A DNA stretch of 64,000 nucleotides from positions 50,122 to 114,121 of the forward strand of contig NZ_JAUSTU010000014.1 of assembly GCF_030813005.1 (NCBI RefSeq). Reading direction: 5' to 3'. This DNA is from Robertmurraya andreesenii (GTDB lineage Bacteria > Bacillota > Bacilli > Bacillales > Cytobacillaceae). The position numbers and the translations under genes are program-made. This document shows, piece by piece, positions 40,288 through 49,230 of this stretch (positions are counted from its first letter, which is position 1; the number at the start of each line of letters is the position of its first letter). The notes under the pieces are model-generated. The model was not told where the DNA came from, did no database searches, and saw only the letters and a list, made by a program, of their open reading frames with translations.

Positions 40288-43200
40288 ATGCTTCAATTAC
40301 CTGGATACGTGATTCATAAGAAAATTGATACAAGTGAAGAACATGAATTTTACGAGGGATATTCTTTTGAAGAAGAAAAGGATGTATTAATTAGGCTCAT
40401 CAAATCCGATGTAGATGTTTCGTTTTCTAAAAGGGAATACCTGGCTCCACCACATACCAGCCTTATACTATTTCCGCAAAAAATTGAAAACAAAAATGGC
40501 CTTATTTTTGAAATATATGATTCCGTGCCATTCCAAATGTCGCTCGCTTCGCTTCTGAAGATTCAATCACTAACTATGGATGAATTTTTATTTGTTGCAA
40601 GGAACCTAGCTTCCATCCTACTTGAGTGTCATCAGCAAAAAATGATCATCGGAAGCTTAAATCCTCATTGTATACTCATCGATTTTGCACAGCAAAAGGT
40701 TTATCTCTTACATAACTATACACGAACGGTCCATAGCTTTTTTTATAGTTCACCCGAATTTACCGGAAGAATGGGGAGAAAAGCAGATTTTCGTTCCGAT
40801 CTTTACTCCCTTGGGATGATCTTCTATGAAATGCTGACAAACCAGTACCCCTTCCCAAATACTGACCTCTTAGAAATTCTTCATTCTCACTTTACAAGGA
40901 CACCTGCTTCACCGACAACAGTCAATGCTGCTGTTCCAAGTCAGCTATCACATATGACTTTAAAGCTCCTAGAGAAATCACCGGAAAAAAGATATCAGAG
41001 TGCCTATGGTCTGAAAAGCGACCTTGATAAATGCAGTGAACAATGGTTAACGAACAGAAAACTTGGCAGCTTTCCTTTAGGTGAAAATGATATAGCTTAT
41101 ATAGAGAAAAGGAAACTTTTCGGCAGAGGGCTTGAATTAGAGAGGCTGACCCTGATTTATGAGAGGGTAAAAACAGGCCAAAAGGAATTTGTCCTACTCA
41201 AAGGTAGCTCTGGTAGTGGTAAAACAGCCCTTGTCCATGCATTTGAAGAAAGTATCAAGGATGAACAAGTCATCTTCGCCGCTGGTAAATGGGATCAATT
41301 TGAAAGAAACATTCCGTATGCACCAATCATTCAAGCATTCAAGACCCTTTTTCGCATCATTATCGCTCAAGGGGATACAAGAATTCAGATGTGGCAGGAG
41401 CGGTTTCTCCATCGACTTGGACATCGTTGTCAAATTATTTTGGATTTGATCCCAGAATTCAGCTGGATTATAGGGACACCAATCTTCAAAGAAGAGATTG
41501 GCGGGTTTGAGCGCCATAACAGTATTTTAATCACGTTTCAGCAAATTCTCTCCATCATCACTGAGGAAACGCCGATTGTGCTATTTATTGATGACATTCA
41601 GTGGGCCGATCAACCGTCTATTGATCTTTTACGCTATTTAGCGGTTGATAGTGAACCTGTTAATCTACTTGTCATTCTTGCCAGTAGAAATGAACAGGAA
41701 CAAAGTGCGAGAGCATTGATGAATTTACAGCTAATCGACGAGTTAACAATCGAAAAGCTGTCCATCAACCCTCTAGATGAAGCAAAAATACAAGAATGGC
41801 TATCTCAGAACTACCATTTCAAACAGGATTTAGGCCCACTGTCATCTTATGTATATCATCTTTCGCAGGGGAACCCTTTTTTCATCCAGCAAATTTTGCT
41901 CACCCTCGAGAAAGAGAAATATATTTTCCTAAATCAAAAAACTAATGCCTATGAGTATTTGATTGGGAAATACCCGCGGGTCTTAATCGGGAAAGATGTC
42001 ATTTCCCTTCTAGGGATCAAGCTGGATGCCTTACCTCGACAAGTCGAAACGAGTTTGAAATATGCTTCCTCCTTAGGTACGATGTTTACGCTCACCGACC
42101 TGTCCTTGGTGACGAAAATCCCGAAAGATGATTTGATTAATGATTTGTATCTATTGGTCGAGGAAGGCTTTATTTACTTTGCACAGAATCAAAACTATGG
42201 AGATGAAATTGTTCTCGAATTCATTCATGATAAAATTCAGCAGGCAGTTTATATGAATATTGAAGAAGCAGAAAAGAACCTCATGCATTATGAAATTGGG
42301 ATAACCCTGTTGAAGCAAATGAAAGAAACAGAAAGTAATGAGCGTTTGTTTCAAATTACGGATCATCTAAATTTATGCTTGCCCCTGCTTTCCGACCAAG
42401 AAAAGCGAACGTTGGTATTTTATAATGCAAGGGCAGGTGAATACGCAAAAAACGCTGCGGCGTTTGAGGCAGCCTATCGATATTTTTCAATTGGGAAAGA
42501 GCTGTTAGAAGAGGATAGCTGGAAGTCACAGTATGATTTGTCCTACCAGATTTATTTTGGGCTCGGGCAATGCGCTTATTTGAATAGTGAATTTGAAATG
42601 GCAGAGCAAGCCTTTGAAACCCTTTTGAATAATTGTCAAACGAACGAAGATAAAATGGCGGTATATAATCTTAAATTAGTCTTCTACACTCACCTTAATC
42701 AAGTTGATGAAGCCGTTGATTCCGGAACGAAGGGTTTGAGTTTGTTCGGATGGAAGCTCGATAAACCCATTCGTACGTGGAAGATTGTTCAAGAATTATT
42801 GCTCATTCAGCTTTCAACATTTGGAAAGAAGACAGAGGATCTTCTTAAGCTTCCTCCGATGAAAAATAACCAGAATCGACTGATCATGGAGAGCCTGATC
42901 AGCATGAATGCCCCAACCTATCATGTGAATCAAAACCTAGCCACTTACCTGATGCTTCGGGCTTTTCGGTATACGTTAAAGCATGGAGATACAGATATTA
43001 CAGCGCTCGTCTATAATAACTATTCACTCATTTTGAGCGCCGGCTTCGGAAACTTTGACAAAAGCTATCAATTTGGGGAATTAGCAAAGGCTCATGCAGA
43101 AAGGAGCCAATCAACAAAATTAAAAGCGAGAGTTTTGTTTGTGTTCGGTTGCTTTGTGAATCATTGGAAAAACCCAATCGCCGGGAGCCTTGATTTGTTA

Positions 43201-45366
43201 AAGACTTCTCAAAAACTCAATTTAGAAGTAGGAAACTTTCATGTGGCTGGAGCGTGCAGTTCTTTTATAATTTTGACAAAAATGATTATGGGTGCGCCAA
43301 TAGAAAAGGTTCTTGATGAAATCGAAGGGCAATCAGCCTTTGTTCACAAGGTTCATTACAAAATTTCGATGAATTTTATAACGGAATCAAAGGAGTGGCT
43401 TGATTGGTTGAGAAATAAAAGTTCATCGAAGCCAACGACTTTATATGATTACCAGGACGATCCCTCTGCATCGATCATTCATAATACAATCAGGTTGCAA
43501 ATGTACTATATTATGGGTGAGCATGACTCGGTTAAGAACATTATTGATGAATTAAATCGAACCGTATCAAAAGCGCTCGTGCTTGTCATTGCTCCAGAAT
43601 TCTATTTTTATCATTCTCTGTGGTTATGTAAGCTGTATCATGAGGAATCAGGGATTCAACAGCGGGAAATGAGGAAATATCTTCGTCGAAATTTGAAAAC
43701 GATGAAAAAATGGGCGGAGCAGTCTCCCCATAATTATCAGCATAAATATTTGCTTATGAAAATGGAGACCGATCAGGTGCTAGGTTCAGGGAAAGTTGAT
43801 CATTTGTTGTACAGCCAAGCTCTGGAACAGGCTATTCAAAGTGGCTTTCATCAGGATGCCGCGATTATTAGTGAATGTGCGGCGAACCATTATGCAAAGG
43901 GTGGCTTCTCAAGACTAACAAACTATTATGTTAATGAAGCTTACGAATGGTATCGGACCTGGGGTGCTGATCGAAAAGTGAAGGAGCTAATGAAACAATA
44001 TCCAGCAATTCTCGGGAGACATAGGCAAACCATCATCTCAAGCGGCCTTGATATCATTGATTTAGAAGCATTATTGAAGGCTTCCACAGCTATTTCGAGT
44101 GAGATTGTCTTAGAAATCCTCGTTGATAAAGTAATGGACATTATGATTGAAAATGCGGGTGCGACAAATGGCCATCTATATTTAATGGATGGGAACGAGC
44201 TATGTTTAGTGAATGGGCTTGGAAAAGGTGAAAAACGAACTTTATTTGAAACAAAGGATCATGCACCGATGCAATTACTTCAATACGTCCAAAAAAGTAA
44301 GGAACCTCTTATTCTTCAACATGCATGTGAGGAAGGATTGTTCAAGCATGATCCTTATATTCAAAAAAATAAAGTATCGTCCATCATCTGTTTCCCATTA
44401 TTACAGCAAAACCAGCTAGTTGGAATCTTGTATTTAGAGAATCAGTTGCTTTCCCACGCCTTTTCCGAAAAGAATCTGGTTCTGCTTTCAACCTTAGCCT
44501 CACAAGCAGCGATATCGATACAAAATGCCAGGTTGTATAACAGTTTAGAGCAAAAGGTTAAAAGCCGCACGATCGAGCTTGAGAAAGTGAATGCAAGCCT
44601 TGAAAAAGCAAATCAGGAACTAGAAAATGCAGAAAAAGAAAGGATGAAACTGTTATCAAATATTTCCCATGACCTCAGAAATCCACTCACATCCATTCAA
44701 GGCTATATCGAAGCCATGCTTGACGGGATTGTGATTTCACCGGAAAAGCAAATTACTTATTTACAACGAAGTAAGGAAAAACTGCATGCTTTGAATCGAC
44801 TGATTGAGGATCTATTCGAGCTATCAAAGCTACAGTATGGGAATATGACCTTTGTAAAAGAAATTGTCAATGTGGAAAAGTTGTTTCATCACTTATGCGA
44901 CCAGCATGAATGGGATATTAGACAACACGGCCTTATTTTTTCCCGAAGCATGGATGCTCCTATAAATGGCTTCTATCCGATGATTGAAGTAGATATTGGC
45001 CGGATTGAACAAGTATTCACAAATATCATCTCAAATTCCCTTAAGCATACTATTCGGGGTGAAATAAGAGCACATCTCCATCTCGGGGAAACCTATGTAA
45101 CATTTAAGCTTTCAGATACGGGCGAAGGGATTGCACCAGATGAAGTCGAGCAAATATTTGAACGGTCATTTTCGGGTACGTCAAGTATAGCCCAATCAGG
45201 GAATGGTCTTGGTTTATCAATAAGCAAAGAAATTATTCATCACCATCAAGGTGAAATATGGGTTGAAAGTGTTCTAGGGAAGGGCGCTACGATTTTCTTT
45301 ACCATTCCAATTCTTCCGGTTGAAATGAATATTCAAGATGGATCGGAAGAACTAGAAATATCGTAA
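40288..45366 (+). CDS. Giant pseudokinase-AAA-GAF sensor histidine kinase
   Basis: A 1692-residue soluble protein. Residues 1-255 are a Ser/Thr-kinase-like domain that keeps SDLYSLGMIFYEML but lacks the catalytic HxD (it reads GSLNPHCILID) and DFG, so it is probably a pseudokinase. A predicted AAA/STAND ATPase follows (Walker A GSSGSGKT at 306-313, Walker B VLFIDDIQWAD near 431-440), then a long helical-repeat region (about 640-1260). Next come a GAF domain (about 1270-1420), a coiled coil, HisKA with His1461 in ISHDLRNPLTS and HATPase_c (SDTGEGIA; GNGLGLSISKE). The likely partner is the response regulator at 39307. The input signal is unknown. Confidence 0.87.
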   Translation: MLQLPGYVIHKKIDTSEEHEFYEGYSFEEEKDVLIRLIKSDVDVSFSKREYLAPPHTSLILFPQKIENKNGLIFEIYDSVPFQMSLASLLKIQSLTMDEFLFVARNLASILLECHQQKMIIGSLNPHCILIDFAQQKVYLLHNYTRTVHSFFYSSPEFTGRMGRKADFRSDLYSLGMIFYEMLTNQYPFPNTDLLEILHSHFTRTPASPTTVNAAVPSQLSHMTLKLLEKSPEKRYQSAYGLKSDLDKCSEQWLTNRKLGSFPLGENDIAYIEKRKLFGRGLELERLTLIYERVKTGQKEFVLLKGSSGSGKTALVHAFEESIKDEQVIFAAGKWDQFERNIPYAPIIQAFKTLFRIIIAQGDTRIQMWQERFLHRLGHRCQIILDLIPEFSWIIGTPIFKEEIGGFERHNSILITFQQILSIITEETPIVLFIDDIQWADQPSIDLLRYLAVDSEPVNLLVILASRNEQEQSARALMNLQLIDELTIEKLSINPLDEAKIQEWLSQNYHFKQDLGPLSSYVYHLSQGNPFFIQQILLTLEKEKYIFLNQKTNAYEYLIGKYPRVLIGKDVISLLGIKLDALPRQVETSLKYASSLGTMFTLTDLSLVTKIPKDDLINDLYLLVEEGFIYFAQNQNYGDEIVLEFIHDKIQQAVYMNIEEAEKNLMHYEIGITLLKQMKETESNERLFQITDHLNLCLPLLSDQEKRTLVFYNARAGEYAKNAAAFEAAYRYFSIGKELLEEDSWKSQYDLSYQIYFGLGQCAYLNSEFEMAEQAFETLLNNCQTNEDKMAVYNLKLVFYTHLNQVDEAVDSGTKGLSLFGWKLDKPIRTWKIVQELLLIQLSTFGKKTEDLLKLPPMKNNQNRLIMESLISMNAPTYHVNQNLATYLMLRAFRYTLKHGDTDITALVYNNYSLILSAGFGNFDKSYQFGELAKAHAERSQSTKLKARVLFVFGCFVNHWKNPIAGSLDLLKTSQKLNLEVGNFHVAGACSSFIILTKMIMGAPIEKVLDEIEGQSAFVHKVHYKISMNFITESKEWLDWLRNKSSSKPTTLYDYQDDPSASIIHNTIRLQMYYIMGEHDSVKNIIDELNRTVSKALVLVIAPEFYFYHSLWLCKLYHEESGIQQREMRKYLRRNLKTMKKWAEQSPHNYQHKYLLMKMETDQVLGSGKVDHLLYSQALEQAIQSGFHQDAAIISECAANHYAKGGFSRLTNYYVNEAYEWYRTWGADRKVKELMKQYPAILGRHRQTIISSGLDIIDLEALLKASTAISSEIVLEILVDKVMDIMIENAGATNGHLYLMDGNELCLVNGLGKGEKRTLFETKDHAPMQLLQYVQKSKEPLILQHACEEGLFKHDPYIQKNKVSSIICFPLLQQNQLVGILYLENQLLSHAFSEKNLVLLSTLASQAAISIQNARLYNSLEQKVKSRTIELEKVNASLEKANQELENAEKERMKLLSNISHDLRNPLTSIQGYIEAMLDGIVISPEKQITYLQRSKEKLHALNRLIEDLFELSKLQYGNMTFVKEIVNVEKLFHHLCDQHEWDIRQHGLIFSRSMDAPINGFYPMIEVDIGRIEQVFTNIISNSLKHTIRGEIRAHLHLGETYVTFKLSDTGEGIAPDEVEQIFERSFSGTSSIAQSGNGLGLSISKEIIHHHQGEIWVESVLGKGATIFFTIPILPVEMNIQDGSEELEIS

Positions 45367-45527
45367 AGTGAATGGAATGGCGATATCTACGAGGTAGAAC
45401 GTTCCTAGAGCCCATTCATCTGATTTCCAAAAAAATTTCTCTTTTTTTCATTTATTATTCAGATGCCCATTCGGGACAACTTACCCCTTCATAGTATAGC
45501 TGTAGATATTATAGGAGGTGTATATGA

Positions 45528-45635
45528 ATGAGCGCAGGAGCTGGACACGGATATAGCACTGGATTTGCTTTACTGGTTGTTTTATTCATCCTTCTCATTA
45601 TAGTAGGTGCTTCCTACGTTGGTGGATGGTATTAA
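45528..45635 (+). CDS. YjcZ-family small membrane peptide
   Basis: A 35-residue peptide with a Gly/Ser-rich head (MSAGAGHGYSTGF) and one membrane helix (ALLVVLFILLIIVGASYVGG). This is the YjcZ type, made in numbers during sporulation in Bacillus. AGGAGGTG lies 8 bases before ATG 45528; an ATG four bases earlier is out of frame. The sister gene at 45714 has almost the same helix. Confidence 0.82.
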   Translation: MSAGAGHGYSTGFALLVVLFILLIIVGASYVGGWY

Positions 45636-45713
45636 TCACAAGCAAAAGCCTCTCTGTAATAAGAAATGATTGACATCAGAAGAAAATCAAAACTTTAGGA
45701 AGGAAGTGGAGTA

Positions 45714-45872
45714 ATGGGTTTCGGATACGGTGGATTTGGTGGGTGTGGCTTTGCATACCCAGCTACCTGTGGATTTGGAGGCTTCGGTTACGGTGGATTC
45801 GGAGCTGGTGGCTTTGTGTTAATCGTTGTTCTCTTCATTCTCCTCATCATTGTTGGGGCAGCCTGGCTATAA
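45714..45872 (+). CDS. YjcZ-family small membrane peptide with Gly/Phe-rich head
   Basis: A 52-residue peptide. The first 33 residues are a glycine/phenylalanine-rich run (GFGYGGFGG, then GFGGFGYGGFGAGGF) with two cysteines; the end is the helix VLIVVLFILLIIVGAAWL, shared with the upstream sister. It probably arose by duplication, with growth of the repetitive head. GGAAGGAAG precedes the ATG. Such peptides sit in the forespore or spore membranes or coat, but their role is unknown. Confidence 0.8.
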   Translation: MGFGYGGFGGCGFAYPATCGFGGFGYGGFGAGGFVLIVVLFILLIIVGAAWL

Positions 45873-45884
45873 AAAAATACTTTT

Positions 45885-45919
45885 GCAAAAAACCTGCTCA
45901 TAAGGAAGCAGGTTTTTGC
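45885..45919 (+). terminator. Terminator after the YjcZ pair
   Basis: GCAAAAAACCTGCT / AGCAGGTTTTTGC stem with an 8-base loop. Confidence 0.82.
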
Positions 45920-45978
45920 GTTTTGATACGCATGATTGCAGAGGATTAAGCGAATGCTATGGAGGATGGAGAAAACAA

Positions 45979-46206
45979 ATGAAAGGGGCAATACCTTTGA
46001 CAAATAAAAAAGATCAAGAAAGTTCCGGACTGGCTAATCGTTATTATGAGCAAGAGGATTATCAGCGCAATGACCAACTCTCATCAGGTCTTGCCACCAC
46101 ACATGAGCAGGTAAGTGACACACTAGCTGAAGGAGAGATCCATGCAGTCATCGATGATGTGAATGGCAAGGATATTCCCGTTGAAAGAAAAGGTTATGAC
46201 GAATAA
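45979..46206 (+). CDS. YozQ-like protein (DUF4025)
   Basis: A small hydrophilic protein of 75 residues from ATG 45979 (GGAG 7 bases before), or 69 residues from TTG 45997 (AAAGGGG 8 bases before). The core DYQRNDQLSSGLATTHEQVS with IDDVNGKDIPVERKG matches, from memory, the short YozQ-type proteins of Bacillus, whose role is unknown. It has no membrane segment. Confidence 0.75.
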   Translation: MKGAIPLTNKKDQESSGLANRYYEQEDYQRNDQLSSGLATTHEQVSDTLAEGEIHAVIDDVNGKDIPVERKGYDE

Positions 46207-46299
46207 GAAGGCTAAAAATTGGAATATATGCACATACTATTAGAAGTAAGTGTTACATATGGAAAATCATGGTTGAAACTAAAAAGGGGGGCGGTTGCA

Positions 46300-46488
46300 A
46301 TTTTTTTTAATCGAAGAGCGCAAGAGGAAAAGCCTGAAGACATTCTCATGGACACAGAGGTTTATTCATGCTCAGATGAGAGCTGTAATGGGTGGATGAG
46401 AAAGGACTTTGCTAGCGCCGATTTAAAATGCCCTTTATGCGGAAATGAAACCAATATGGAGATTCGAGAGCTGCCGAAAATCAATTAG
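46300..46488 (+). CDS. YdjO-like cold-inducible zinc-ribbon protein, ATT start
   Basis: The recognisable protein is about 62 residues: FFNRRAQEEKPEDILMDTEV, then two metal-type pairs, CSDESCNGWMRKDF and CPLCGNE, and the tail IRELPKIN. This fits the YdjO/cold-inducible group of short Bacillus zinc proteins. No ATG, GTG or TTG in frame has a binding site near this start. GGGGGG lies 8 bases before an ATT codon at 46300, which would give MFFNRR, as relatives appear to begin. An in-frame ATG at 46228 and others upstream give an unlike N-terminus. The frame stays open back to 46219. Confidence 0.7.
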   Translation: MFFNRRAQEEKPEDILMDTEVYSCSDESCNGWMRKDFASADLKCPLCGNETNMEIRELPKIN

Positions 46489-46498
46489 AGAAGTTAAT

Positions 46499-46531
46499 AA
46501 AAGGTCCACTCCTTACAGGTGTGGACCTTTT
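46499..46531. terminator. Bidirectional terminator
   Basis: Perfect 11-bp stem AAAAGGTCCAC / GTGGACCTTTT between convergent genes. Confidence 0.85.
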
Positions 46532-46538
46532 ATAATGG

Positions 46539-46724
46539 CTAATTATTTTCACGTTGCTGTCCAATTTCTCCTTCAGCAATGATGGCGTTTGCCGTTTCCA
46601 AACGCTCATGCTCATTGACTGAATCTCCTGGATAATTCTTTTGATTTGGAAAAGTCTCAGAACTGATGGTGAACTTTTCCTTCTTTGGGGCATGAGTTAA
46701 AAATTCATTTTTGTTTTCTCGCAT
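46539..46724 (-). CDS. Small hydrophilic protein, unknown
   Basis: A 61-residue protein with a basic N-terminus (MRENKNEFLTHAPKKEK) and an acidic, helix-prone end (NEHERLETANAIIAEGEIGQ). AGGTGGTG lies 7 bases before ATG 46724. The IAEGEIGQQxEN end recalls short Bacillus proteins of unknown role and the AEGEIH segment of the nearby YozQ-like protein, but no family is certain. Confidence 0.6.
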   Translation of the reverse strand: MRENKNEFLTHAPKKEKFTISSETFPNQKNYPGDSVNEHERLETANAIIAEGEIGQQRENN

Positions 46725-46784
46725 CGGATTTCACCACCTAAATAAAAGGATTTGCGAGAAAGGGAAATCTTATGCAGATAATTA

Positions 46785-48599
46785 TTATTCGTAGCTTCCT
46801 TCAAGGATGTCTACAAGAGAACCTACGTAAGCAACAGCTTTCTTGATTGGCTCAGGTGTGGACATATCAATCCCTGCATGCTTGATAAGTTCAAGCGGCT
46901 TCATCGTTCCACCAGCTTTTAATACGTCTAACCAACGATCAACAGCAGACTGTCCTTCTTCCTTGATTTTTTGGGACATAGCTGTTGACACCGTTAACCC
47001 GGCTGAATAGGTGTATGGATATAAGCCCATATAATAATGAGGCTGGCGCATCCAGGTTAGGCTTGCTCCTTCGTCGATGACAACTGAATCACCCCAGAAA
47101 TTCTTTAGCACATTTCCTTTTACTTCACAAAGGAGCTTTGCAGTTAATGGAACTCCTTTTTCAGCTAAGTCGTAGACACGTCTTTGATACTCTGCCTCCA
47201 GCAAGTGGGTGACAAAGTTATGGTAGTAGGTTCCAAGCAATTGAAGAACGACCCAGCGCTTCATTTGAAAATCATCTGTGTTTGATAATAAATAATCCCC
47301 TAGAAGCATTTCATTCATTGTCGATGGTGCCTCAATGAAATAAAGAGAAGGTCGAGTATTCATGATGCGTTGATTTTTGTTTGCCAGGTAAAAATGTCCA
47401 GCATGTCCTAGCTCATGGGCAAGTACGAAGGCACCCCTCATCGTATCTGTCCACGTAATCAAAATGTATGGATGGGAGCCGTACGGGCTTGAGCAAAACG
47501 CACCTGTTGATTTTCCAATGTTATCAGCAAGGTCAACCCATCTTTCGGTTAAGCCCTTCTTCATAATTTCCGCATATTCCGGACCCATTACCTTCAAAGC
47601 TTCTAAAATCGTCTGGCTTGCCTCGTCATAGGTAGTTTTCGGATTAAATTCTGGATCTAATGGTGCTTTCAGGTCACAAAAACGCATTTCATCTAAGCCG
47701 AGAACTTTTTTCTTAAGCTCGGCGTAACGGCGCATATGTGGAGCTAATTCCTTTTGAATGACATCGAGCTGATTGTGGTACATCTCGAGCGACACCTGCT
47801 GTGGATGGAGAAGCATCTCCGTTACGGATTCAAATCCTCTTAAACGAGCCATTGTAACCTGTTTTTTCACTTCTGTTGCATAGGTCGTAGCAAATGTATT
47901 TTTATAATGCTTCAGCGTCTCAACAAAGGATTCAAAGGCTTTGCGACGTGTGTGAGTACTTGGTGAAAATTCATAACGGTCCTCAAATAAAGCAAAGGAG
48001 TTCGGCAATTCATTTCCTTCTTCATCTTGAATAGAAGCAAACTCCATATCGGCTAGTTTACTTGTTTGATAAATGGCGTATGGTGCGCTATGTACATCAC
48101 CTAATGCCGCTAAAACCTCTTCAGTTTCAGGGGATAGACGATATTTTTTTCCATCTAATAGATCCTTCAGATTTCTTTCAAAGGGCTTCAAACCCTCTTC
48201 TTCTGACAAAAAGTCTTCTAATTGCTCACTTGGGATTTGAAGAATTTCAGACTCAATGAACGAAAGTGTTGAATCGACATTTGATCGTAAGTCACCAATA
48301 ATGGATGCATTTCCTTGGTTTACAGGATCAGTGCCATCTCCGGATTGGAGAAGGGATGCATAAGTACTTACAAGTACTAATTTCATCATCAGCTTCTCCT
48401 GCATCTCCAAGCATTCTAACAGGGTGCCCGCACTTTCGTGTAACCGTCCTTTATAGGCCGCAAACGATGTAAGCTCTTGTTTAATATCTTCTATGGCAGC
48501 TTCCCATTCTGTCGTCGATGAAAATAGGTCTTCCAGTTTCCATGTTAATTCGACAGGTACTTCTTCTCTTTTTAAACGTTTCACAGTAGTTGTCGTCAT
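46785..48599 (-). CDS. pepF: Oligoendopeptidase F
   Basis: A 604-residue zinc peptidase of the M3B family that cuts peptides of roughly 7-17 residues in the cytoplasm. The zinc motif is in FVLAHELGHAGHFYL (HExxH, near 387), followed by the third ligand Glu in YFIEAPSTMNEMLLGD. The N-terminal helical domain (ELTWKLEDLFSSTTEWEAA) is standard. AAGGAGG precedes ATG 48599. It is a one-gene unit; its upstream gap contains a hairpin repeat. Confidence 0.95.
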   Translation of the reverse strand: MTTTTVKRLKREEVPVELTWKLEDLFSSTTEWEAAIEDIKQELTSFAAYKGRLHESAGTLLECLEMQEKLMMKLVLVSTYASLLQSGDGTDPVNQGNASIIGDLRSNVDSTLSFIESEILQIPSEQLEDFLSEEEGLKPFERNLKDLLDGKKYRLSPETEEVLAALGDVHSAPYAIYQTSKLADMEFASIQDEEGNELPNSFALFEDRYEFSPSTHTRRKAFESFVETLKHYKNTFATTYATEVKKQVTMARLRGFESVTEMLLHPQQVSLEMYHNQLDVIQKELAPHMRRYAELKKKVLGLDEMRFCDLKAPLDPEFNPKTTYDEASQTILEALKVMGPEYAEIMKKGLTERWVDLADNIGKSTGAFCSSPYGSHPYILITWTDTMRGAFVLAHELGHAGHFYLANKNQRIMNTRPSLYFIEAPSTMNEMLLGDYLLSNTDDFQMKRWVVLQLLGTYYHNFVTHLLEAEYQRRVYDLAEKGVPLTAKLLCEVKGNVLKNFWGDSVVIDEGASLTWMRQPHYYMGLYPYTYSAGLTVSTAMSQKIKEEGQSAVDRWLDVLKAGGTMKPLELIKHAGIDMSTPEPIKKAVAYVGSLVDILEGSYE

Positions 48600-48639
48600 G
48601 AAATCTCCTCCTTAAAATTTTTGTATTTTAATATACTGT

Positions 48640-48707
48640 CTTCTACGTGTACGTTCACTAAGATATTCGTAACCGAATAAAACCCGTTCACGCACACGTA
48701 AAAGGCT
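48640..48707 (+). repeat. Hairpin repeat, copy D
   Basis: Shares the core CCGAATAAAACCCGTTCAC and the arm CGCACACGTA with copy C; outer stem CTACGTGT / ACACGTA; inner stem TATTCG / CGAATA. It lies about 40 bases upstream of pepF. Confidence 0.8.
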
Positions 48708-48803
48708 AGGGTATATTCGGGATTTATTTCGTTTCCCTAATTAAATATACCATAAAGTAAGGATGAAAATATATATTTTTCTAAATATTATCAATTGAAA
48801 AAC

Positions 48804-48845
48804 AAAAGAAGCAATGGGGCATATTAGCGCTCCATTGCTTCTTTT
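48804..48845 (-). terminator. Terminator of yhfH
   Basis: 14-bp stem AAAAGAAGCAATGG / CCATTGCTTCTTTT. Confidence 0.85.
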
Positions 48846-48855
48846 GGACAAATAC

Positions 48856-48990
48856 TTATTCTGCTCTCTTTGAAAGGCAGCGGTCGCATTCCATTAGGTA
48901 GGATTCAGCTTGTTCCTTCACAACCTGACCGCACTCAGGGCAAACCTTTTTCGGTAAATTACGGAAAAATTCAACTGGGCTTTGCATCAT
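48856..48990 (-). CDS. yhfH: YhfH-like zinc-ribbon peptide
   Basis: A 44-residue protein, MMQSPVEFFRNLPKKVCPEC and then a second Cys pair CDRCLSK, i.e. a four-cysteine zinc ribbon. It resembles the short YhfH protein of Bacillus subtilis (PVEFFRNLPxKxCxxCG). Role unknown. GGATGGAG precedes the start; either of two successive ATG codons could be used. Confidence 0.75.
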   Translation of the reverse strand: MMQSPVEFFRNLPKKVCPECGQVVKEQAESYLMECDRCLSKRAE

Positions 48991-49230
48991 TTTATTCTCC
49001 ATCCTTTCATAATACAGTTATTATCGTTTCAATCTGTTATAGTACAGTATACACGAAAATCGAAAAATGTGTACACTTTTTTTGAAAATTTTAAAATATT
49101 TCTTTAAAGCATTGATAAGGTTATTTGTAAAACAATAAGAAAGCTCTCCTAAATAAACATTTTTCTTTTAAGAACATTCACTTTCCATTACAATCAAGGT
49201 AGAAAGATTTGAAACAAGGACTGATGCTGA

